From Diphasiastrum complanatum (lineage: Eukaryota; Streptophyta; Lycopodiopsida; Lycopodiales; Lycopodiaceae), in assembly GCA_029204225.1 (NCBI GenBank), contig CM055114.1, positions 16,947,502 to 17,011,501 on the forward strand: a DNA stretch of 64,000 nt, given 5' to 3'. Positions 56,987 to 64,000 of this stretch are shown here, piece after piece. Under the pieces are notes generated by a model. That model made no database searches. It saw nothing but the letters and a program-made list of their open reading frames with translations, and had not been told where the DNA came from. Positions within the stretch are counted from its first letter, which is position 1. Each line of letters opens with the position of its first letter. Made by a program: the position numbers and the translations under genes.

Positions 56987-58130
56987 TGTTTACTGATTCC
57001 TTGCTCTAGAGGATCAGTTGGCTGGTTTTTTACTTCTTCTCTGATTTCAGTACTGTTTCTGCTTGTTACTAGGCTACATTGGGCACTTCTTGGATGTGAA
57101 ATTTCTTGTTTTTTAGGCCTGAATCAGGCAGATAGGATTGATGAACGTTGTAGTAATGTCCTACCTATCAGAGGACACTCAGATAGGTCGCTCTTGCACT
57201 GAAAGCACATGATAAACAACCATAAACATCCAATCATGCACACCATTGTGTTCAACCAAGAAATCAACATGTAAACTAGTTGAACAAGCATGAAGATCCT
57301 ACTCTAATGCTGCAAATCGGAAAGAAACAGATCCTTACAACTAAAACTACTCTACACATGCATTAATCCACAAAACAAGAAAGAAGAACTAATTTAACAG
57401 CATTTCGAGAGCCCAAGAATCAAGAAACACACATTTCTTAATTCTTGGACAGCCAAAAACATCAATGGCATAGGCTGTCTTAGTATTTGCAAGATCTACA
57501 CCACAACCTGGCCAAGACGGATTACCTCAATGCTGATTCCTACATTAATTCACAAAACACAAATGAAAGAAAGCAAAAAAACTAGTCCTCTTTAAAATCC
57601 ACAACCACACACAAAGAGAATGGAAGGGCAAGATCATTAATGCTTCACTCAAGAAACAAGAATGATCAAGGAGTTCAACAATGCATCAAACTCATGGAAG
57701 CTATTTCATTGAAGCATGGAGTATATATAATTACAAAAAGCTCCTTTTCTACAAAGAGGGAGTCTCTTAAATAAGCAAGAGAGCTACTTAGGTGGCATCC
57801 TAGTGGCATTTCCACATTACACAAATCACAAGTGGAATTATGCTCTCCACTAGAGGCCACTATCAAAAGGTGGCTCACTCTACTTTCTTTAAGATGGGTC
57901 TACTTGCATTTATTACCTTGCCTAGAAATACTAGTTCCTATATGGTCAGTCCATCTTTCAGGATTCACCATGAGGCTTACACAGTTTCTACTTGACAGTA
58001 TTAACGAGTATTCCTCGGCTCTCAGTCTTCGTTCGTCTCATCTTCTCAGAGACTTTCTTGTTCTAAGGTGAGAGGTGCTCTTGGGTAGCTCTGGCCGAGT
58101 ATCTTGGATACTTGTCAGAATCAACCAACA
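56987..58130 (-). mobile_element. 3' LTR of an inverted Gypsy family A copy
   Basis: On the minus strand from TGTTGGTTGATTCTGACAAG to AGTAAACA, 1144 bp. It matches the LTR at 12545-13608 and retains the TATATATA segment (about 57722) missing there. The polypurine tract TTAGGGGTGGGATGA precedes it on the minus strand. The low-coordinate boundary is approximate within a few bases. Confidence 0.84.
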
Positions 58131-59110
58131 TCATCCCACCCCTAATGTGTTGCAGGACCCACTACAACCCATATTGGATGATATTGCTCTGCTATTGGCA
58201 TTGGCATATTCGATTGTCACTTGGAAAAACGTAGATCCTCGTTCACTTGCATAAAACCAAGTACTTATTGTTGCTAGTCTTTATCAAAAACTGCTTTTCA
58301 CAATTGCCGCAATTTAACCAGAATGTCTTATTGCTGGAAGTGGTTGACATTCTCAAAATTGGAGAGCTCCCAAGCTTCACAACTTGCATGCCTGAGTGCA
58401 TCCCGTTCTCTTTGGGCTTCATAGGAGGGGATTCGACTATCATTGCTCTAGAGAGTTTCTTTTGATCAAGATCGATCTGACTCATTTGTTGTTTAAGTTT
58501 TGTCCTTTCCTCCTCAACTTCTTTGATTATTCTCTTTATTTCTTCTAGCTGCTTCGCCTGCTTTTTAGATCTTCTTTTCTAGATAACCAACCAATGTAAG
58601 TGGCAGTTGGTCTCCACAAGACACTTGCAATGATCTCTTAGCCGCTTCGGCGAAACTATCAGGGTCTGAAAAGATTGGAAATTTCTCAGATGGATAACGA
58701 GATGATGGAAAACAGAGAAATGAAAAAAAGGGTACTGGCAATGGTGACAACTGTTGTGGAAACAAATGTTGTGGCAAGAGAGCTGGTTGAAGAAGGAGAC
58801 TTTCCCAATGCTTGTACTTTCATCTTCTAAAGGATCGTCGTCGTGACTGCTGGGGTACTTCTTCTGATTGAGTCGCTTTGGATTGCCCATCTGCCTTCTT
58901 AGCCTTGTCGTTGTCATCTTTGGTTTCGTGACCTTGGCTGTCGATCTTGCTGATGTTGTTGCTGGCAATGTAACTGCTCCTAGTGGATCCAAGCAGATCC
59001 ACTCTCTCTCGCCTCCTCGTTGGTGGGCATGTTGTTATTGGTATCCAGCATGCTCAAGGTTGGATCATCGTGTGGAACACGCAGTTGAAACACGTTGAAC
59101 ATGCGACTGG
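58131..59110 (-). pseudogene. 3' internal region of Gypsy A, decayed coding
   Basis: Minus-strand frames carry coding-like segments with no recognised domain: SKATQSEEVPQQSRRRSF (about 58830-58880), DSFAEAAKRSLQVSCGDQLP (about 58630) and PPMKPKENGMHSGMQVVKLG (about 58390). The last 260 bp before the LTR are duplicated at 60463-60756. Position after pol and before the LTR suggests an accessory protein or the pol C-terminus. Confidence 0.5.
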
Positions 59111-59700
59111 ACTAAAGATTGAACAAATTTTAACTAAATTTGTTTTGATCTTGCTGTAGTTGACTCGAAGATGAATATCTCTATGAAAGACAAGAATCAA
59201 CTCTAAAATGACGTGGATTTTTGAAAGTTGCAGTATGCTCAAAGATCCTAAACTTTGTACAAGATGATCTGAAGATGGATAGATGAATGAAAATGTGTTC
59301 TTGAGATACTCTACGGAAGACTCTCGTGCAGTAGTTATTTCTCATGCAAAAATCAATCACACAAAAGGGATGAAGATGAACAAGGAAATAAATGAATAGT
59401 ACAGAGAGTGAGAACACTATGGCACTTGTCCGAACAAAACTTTCATTCATCAACATTGATAATTCACCTTGACAGTTGCAATATCCCATTGGTGTTGTAG
59501 AGTAATGAGAAAAACTCTGATATGCCCTATTCAAAAACAAGGCAGAGTTGGTGATACTAAATCTACCATTATTGATAACAAATATTGTAAGATATGGTGT
59601 GAAATGCATAGACGAAGAAGATACTATTCCCATTAGTATCCTTGGGATCATGAGATTCATAAAATGAATCGCTTTAAGATTTTCGATTCTCAAATATGGT
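59111..59700. other. Unassigned internal sequence of the inverted Gypsy A
   Basis: A 170-codon minus-strand frame (59181-59693) has no recognised motif and a random-looking hydrophobic composition. It sits where pol should be and may be other inserted DNA. Confidence 0.3.
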
Positions 59701-60345
59701 TTGTTATATCCAGTAGTTGGAAATCACGTCATAAAATGGAAAAACATATAGATTGAGGTTGTAGGAGTGGAGATAAAATGTTAATTCCCTGGGGAGGGTG
59801 CTCTTGTCTGGGAATATTAGCAGATGACGGAATATCGGTTTCCTCTACGTATTGCAATAACTCATTTCATATAACGTCTATATTCGATTATCGATCTGGT
59901 ACATGTCGTGGTAATGGAGAAGTTCTCAAAGAACTTCTTGATTGAGCAGCATGTTTAACTGTTGGTTGCTATGATGCTCGTGTGGTGTTGTCGTGAGGAT
60001 CCTATCGTGATTCATAATTGACATGTCGGGCAGGTAGGATCTTGTTGGGTTGTTTTGGGCAATCTTTGAAACTGTGTTTTCTGACACAGTCTCGGGACAC
60101 TCGACGTGGTACTTGGTCAATCAACCATGAAATGGCCGGTTTCACCACAGATGAATCATCTGTTGTTCATTGGCCCTTGCGTAATGGCATAGTCATCTTG
60201 TATGGCTAGTGGTTTTGGATTTTCTGGGGGGTATTCGTAATAATGCGAGGAATGTACAGATTGTGACGGTTGTTCTTCATATCGTTGGATGACATTCGCT
60301 TGGATAGGCTGATATGAAGGGCAAGCATCAGCATGATGCATTATT
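59700..60345 (-). pseudogene. Gypsy A gag C-terminal relic
   Basis: The minus strand matches the gag C-terminus at 17720-18260: HHADACPSYQPIQANVIQRY, then FICGETGHFMVD, a knuckle whose first Cys codon is TGA and whose last Cys is lost by frameshift, then KYHVECP and DRILTTTPHEHHSNQQLNML, continuing past the position of the stop in the 18-kb copy. It joins an LTR remnant at about 60340. Confidence 0.85.
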
Positions 60346-60462
60346 CTCATTGAATCATGAGGTAGATACAATTACAAAAAGCTCTTCTTCTACAAAGAGT
60401 TGAGAGGTGCTCTTGGGTAGCTCTGGCCGAGTGTCTTGGGGATTCGTTAGAATCAACCAACA
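60340..60462 (-). mobile_element. Truncated Gypsy A LTR between two tandem copies
   Basis: Starts (minus strand) TGTTGGTTGATTCTAACGAA, then jumps at about 60400 to the TATA-proximal part of the LTR (matching 57715-57765) and at about 60340 joins gag directly. It is a doubly deleted LTR. Confidence 0.8.
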
Positions 60463-60756
60463 TCAGCCCACCCCTAATGTGTTGCAGGACCCACGACAAT
60501 CCATATTGGATGATATTGCTCTACTATTGGCATTGGCGTCTTCGATTGTCACTTGGAAAAGCATAGATCCTCGTTCGCTTGCATAAAACCAAGTGCTTAT
60601 TGTTGCTAGTCTTTATCAAAAACTGCTTTCAGCAAATTGCCGCAATTTAGCCAGAATGTCTTATTGCTGCAAGTGGTTGACATTCTCAAAATTGGAGAGC
60701 TCCCAACAGCTTCACAACTTGCATGCCTGAGTGCATCCCGCGTGTCTTTTTCTTTT
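60463..60756 (-). other. 3' internal end of a second inverted Gypsy A copy
   Basis: Same sequence as 58131-58410, near 93-95% identical by eye with small indels, including the polypurine tract. An open segment on the minus strand reads TWFYASERGSTLFQVTIEDA and ends just before the LTR, so coding may extend up to the LTR. Confidence 0.75.
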
Positions 60757-61199
60757 ATCACTTGTATCTGCCATTGATGATTTCATCTTTGGTTTCTTAA
60801 TGGGTTTGTGGATGGCTCGTGTATTTGGGACCTCATTCGAGGGTACCGATTGTGTCTAGCTTGCTCAGTGGAAGGTGACACCATCTCGGGCTGATAATCT
60901 GTTGTGGTATCGGGATCAGGATGGTGTTCCATTGTGTACTGTCATGTATTTTGTGGGTTGTATGAGTTTTTGTTGTTTTTTGGCTAGTAAGCAAGTAGAG
61001 GGGGAGACTCAGTATCTGAAGGGCTTTCTATTGGTATAAATTTTGTTTTTTGGTTTTTTTTGGTGTTCATGCCTTTTTTTTTTTTTTTTCTTTGACTCTA
61101 AGGCTCGGTCAAGATGGTGGTTCTGTTGAAATGGAAATCAAAAATCTTGTTCAAAAATTATGTGTGGGAGTGGATCCGGTCCAGTCGAGATGTTATTGA
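60757..61199. other. Unassigned T-rich sequence
   Basis: Contains a poly-T run near 61073-61090 and AGTAGAGGGGGAGACTC at 60992, which resembles a polypurine tract without a recognisable LTR after it. Confidence 0.35.
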
Positions 61200-61425
61200 A
61201 GTGATCCGGTTGATCCAACTGACTCGGTCGAGAACTGACTCAGAGACTTGGTCGAGATCTTGGTCAAGATCTGACCTAGAGACTCGGCCGGTTGAGATCT
61301 GACCCGGAGACTCGGTCGAATGCTGAGCAAAGGGGACTCGGTTGAACGTTGAGCCAAGGACTTGGTTGAACGTTCGGTCAAACGCTGAGCCAAGGACTCG
61401 GTCGAATGATGAGTCGGGTGAGTAC
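61200..61425 (-). repeat. Minisatellite 4, inverted copy of the Gypsy A type
   Basis: Imperfect repeats of GACTCGGTCGAGATCTGACC and GACTCGGTTGAACGTTGAGC on the plus strand. The reverse complement contains CTCGACCGAGTC, the core of minisatellite 5 at 62.6 kb. Confidence 0.85.
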
Positions 61426-61989
61426 ATTTTCAATGAATCCAAAACTTTTTGTACTATCGAGGTATTATGCATACGAAGACTGCATAGTAAGCAGAGAGGC
61501 AGATAGAAGAATCAGAATCAATAGATTAATTTTTACTTTATTGATGTTTCATACTTATTTTTTATTATTAGAAATTATCTATCACACTCATACATGTGTT
61601 TAAATCCATACGCTTAAATCAATCATAATAGAACCTGCTCTATTAGTATATGGGCCATATTCAGACACGATTGAAGATGCTGATAATCAATTGATTTATT
61701 CGAACTTTCGGCGCATTCTCTGAAGGAAAATTCCCGGTGTTTTTTCTACAACGGAAACCGTTCCCGGAAATCTACTACCGTACAAATAAGCTTTGTAATT
61801 TGAACAACGTTAAGTTCGGATATCGATCATACAGATGTATGAATGTACATCTTTGAACATCTAATGGATCGGAACAAAGAATATTAAGATCTTGCCTGAA
61901 AAACAACGCAAAATAGCCACAACAATCAAAATAGAGTGAAGCTTGGTTGGAGCAAAATTCTGATATGGAGTCTGCAAAACAACTTACTG
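61426..61989. other. Unassigned AT-rich sequence
   Basis: No gene, LTR boundary or repeat recognised between the inverted minisatellite and the next LTR fragment. Confidence 0.4.
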
Positions 61990-62400
61990 GTTTCCTTGTT
62001 TCTTGATTCTTGGGCTCTCCAAATGTTGTTAAATTAGTTCTTCTTTTTCGTTTTGTGGATTAATGCATGTGTAGAGTAGTTTTAGTTGTAAGGATCCATT
62101 TCTTTCCGATTTCTTGGTTGAACACAATGGCGTGCATGATTGACTGTTTATGGCTGTTTATGCATGTGCTTTCAGTGCAAGAGTGACCTATCTGAGTGTC
62201 CTTTAACAGGCAGGACATTATTACAACGTTCATCAATCCTTTCTACCTTATTCGGGCCTAAAAAACAAGAACGTTCACATTCAAGAAGCGCCCAGTGTAG
62301 CCTGGTAACATGCAGAAACAATACCAGAGAAGAAGTAAAGAACCAGCCAACTGATTAGGAAGTGATCAAATACCATAGCCTTTGAAGAAAGTAGATACAT
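61990..62400 (+). mobile_element. Right part of a plus-strand Gypsy A LTR
   Basis: Matches the reverse complement of 57000-57420, and 13190-13600: shared words include TTTCTTGATTCTTGG, GTGTCCTTTAACAGGCAGGA and GAAGAAGTAAAGAACCAGCC. The LTR start is missing. A primer-binding site follows. Confidence 0.8.
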
Positions 62401-62401
62401 T

Positions 62402-62418
62402 TGGCCCGTTGCCACTTG
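62402..62418 (+). other. Primer-binding site of the Gypsy A fragment
   Basis: TGGCCCGTTGCCACTTG, homologous to the site at 13611 and placed directly after the LTR part. Confidence 0.7.
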
Positions 62419-62639
62419 CACCACTCACATTCTTAAACGATCCATGCTGCAACTCTACCCTTGATCAGATCCATACAAGAAACATGAAACATTTCAAGAT
62501 CTGTTCACAACTCAGAACGACCTACAAAAACCCACCACACAACCTGCCATACCTCCTCACATCCTCCTACATCCTCATTCACCCAACCCGCAGGCGCTTC
62601 TGCACCTCCTTCGCACCTTCTTTCACCATCTCAAGTGAG

Positions 62640-62903
62640 TCCAAAAAATGCTCAAATCTCGACCGAGTTGAAAAACCTGTCAAATCTCGACCGAGTCCAA
62701 AAAACGCTCAAATTTCGACCGAGTCCAAAAAATGCTCAAATCTCGACCGGGTCGAAAAACCTGTCAAATCTTGACCAAGTCCAAAAAACGCTCAAATCTC
62801 GACCGAGTCAAAAACCTGTCAAATTATGATCGAGTCCAAAAAAATGCTCAAATCTCGACCGAGTCGGAAAACCTATTAAATCTCAACCGATGAGTCCAAA
62901 AAA
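62640..62903 (+). repeat. Minisatellite 5 (TCTCGACCGAGTC family)
   Basis: About nine to ten copies of CAAATCTCGACCGAGTCCAA with either AAAACGCT or AAACCTGT tails. It lies about 240 bp after the primer-binding site, the same place as minisatellite 3 in the 13.6-kb copy, but with a different unit (CGAGTCC instead of CGACGGCC). Confidence 0.92.
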
Positions 62904-62904
62904 T

Positions 62905-64000
62905 GCTCAGTCTATTGCATGTGCTTCTCAGCCCAATTGGTATACTCAACGAATTTTTCGAAAGCTTTTGATTTTATACGAATAAAGTATACTACAGCGA
63001 ACTTGCTGAAGTCTTTAATAAACGTGATGAAATATTTTGCATTACCTAAAGACATTACTCCGAATGGTCCACAAATATCCGAATGTACAATTTCTAGTAC
63101 ATTGGTTGCAACATCTTTACTGAAAGATGTACGAGTCATTTTGTCTTTAAGACAAGATTCACAGGTAGTTCAAATATCTCGACTTTTGATTTTGACTCCT
63201 TAAATTCTTTGACTCTTGTTAGCTTGGTACAAGGCTTCCATGTTTATGTGACATAACCTCTTGTACCACAAAATATCTGTCGATTCTTGAGCTTGATTCG
63301 CTTGCTCGACTCGAGTTCGAATGCTCAAGTGATACGAATTTCCATTTGTTACCTTTAGTAACTAGGTTATCAAAATCTTCATCGAACAACCCACAAGAGT
63401 CCTTTGTGAAGGTTACTGACATCCCTGTGTCGACTATCTTTGCTACGGATAGAAGATCTTTATCGAGAGTAGGAGCATAGAGAACTTCTTCCAGTTTCTT
63501 GTCACATTGATTCGTGTCTGACCACAATACCTTCGTTTCGTCAACTTCATGCTTAGAACCGTCTCCAAGTATAATGTATCTCAAAGAATTCATCTTCTTA
63601 TAGTTTGATAAAATTTGTTTTGAGAAAACAAAATGTGAGGTGGCTCTCGAATCAAGTATTACGTTTCGAATTTTTGAATTCGATGAACAACATAAATCAG
63701 CAGAAACATATGCTGTTGAGTTTCTTGTCGTCCTCTCTTCTGCTGCTCTGGATCATTCTGCTTTGTCTTCGAAATTTGAATATGAAGGTTCACTTCGATT
63801 GTGCTCCTTGTTTTTGGAATTTTGATAACAATCTACTACTGCATGACCTCGTTTATGACAATGAATGCAATCAATCTTTGAATTCAACCAACACTTGTCT
63901 TCTGTTTGACCTGATCTCTTGCGTCTGTTGCAAATCTCCTTATCACCAGAATCTTTTGAGTGTTGTTTACCTGATTGTCGATCATTTGTCTTGGATTCGT
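62905..64000 (-). pseudogene. Copia gag-protease-integrase relic, runs off the right edge
   Basis: Minus strand, gag end to integrase. Knuckle CIHCHKRGHAVVDC (about 63835-63875), then the protease VILDSRATSHFV: the Gly of DSG is Arg (about 63645), which should abolish activity. The frame 63593-63219 encodes YIILGDGSKHEVDETKVLWS and LEEVLYAPTLDKDLLSVAKI. Frameshifts lead to the integrase start VLEIVHSDICGPFGVMSLGN (first catalytic Asp present, about 63085). Similarity ends near 62905 where minisatellite 5 begins. The gag N-terminus lies beyond 64000. Confidence 0.88.

Noticed and set aside
59181-59693. 170-codon minus-strand frame as a membrane protein
   Set aside because: Hydrophobic by composition only, no motif, and located inside a decayed Gypsy element.

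Overview
The window is nuclear DNA from a land plant with a large, retrotransposon-filled genome. The evidence is a plant-type CDPK-related kinase gene (CRK) with GT-AG introns, Ty1/Copia and Ty3/Gypsy elements of plant type (primer-binding sites TGGTATCAGAGC and TGGCACCGTTG), a hAT-type non-autonomous DNA transposon and many dinucleotide microsatellites. I cannot fix the species. A fern, lycophyte or gymnosperm-like genome is a guess from repeat density only.

Only two host genes are supported, both on the minus strand. The first (274-2477) is the 5' part of a CRK gene: two exons with the N-terminal membrane-anchor signature and the start of the kinase domain; the rest lies beyond the left edge. 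The second (51054-53553) is a three-exon gene for a protein of about 464 residues starting MGCGASK, a likely N-myristoylation signal, of no family I recognise.

Everything else is transposon sequence at different stages of decay. 3.7-8.2 kb: a Copia gag relic, a mosaic of simple repeats and two successive Gypsy integrase copies. 8.2-18.3 kb: C/T-rich leader-like DNA with minisatellites, a minus-strand LTR element remnant, then a Gypsy element ('family A') with 5' LTR, primer-binding site, a large 24-bp minisatellite, a G-poor leader and gag. 18.3-21.3 kb: a second Gypsy family ('B'). 21.4-27.9 kb: several Copia fragments on both strands. 27.95-32.72 kb: a Copia element ('C') with short, nearly identical LTRs and a likely 5-bp target duplication, lacking the reverse-transcriptase core. 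33-37 kb: a Copia fragment, an inverted family-B LTR and tRNA-like repeats. 37.5-44.4 kb: a Copia element ('E') whose gag is interrupted by a second, oppositely oriented Copia element ('H') with an exact ATTCC target duplication. 45.2-45.9 kb: a 661-bp hAT-like element with exact 8-bp target duplication. 46.3-48.6 kb: a non-autonomous LTR element. 54.5-64 kb: another Copia relic ('D'), inverted family-A Gypsy copies in tandem, a plus-strand family-A fragment and a Copia fragment running off the right edge.

No transposon protein is intact: each has stops, frameshifts, deletions or catalytic-residue changes. I saw no operon, CRISPR array, rRNA gene or defence system. The most interesting material is structural: the family-A minisatellites, the paired hairpins in the hAT-like element, the palindrome at the family-B LTR promoter, the RT-less Copia element and the uncharacterised MGCGASK gene.
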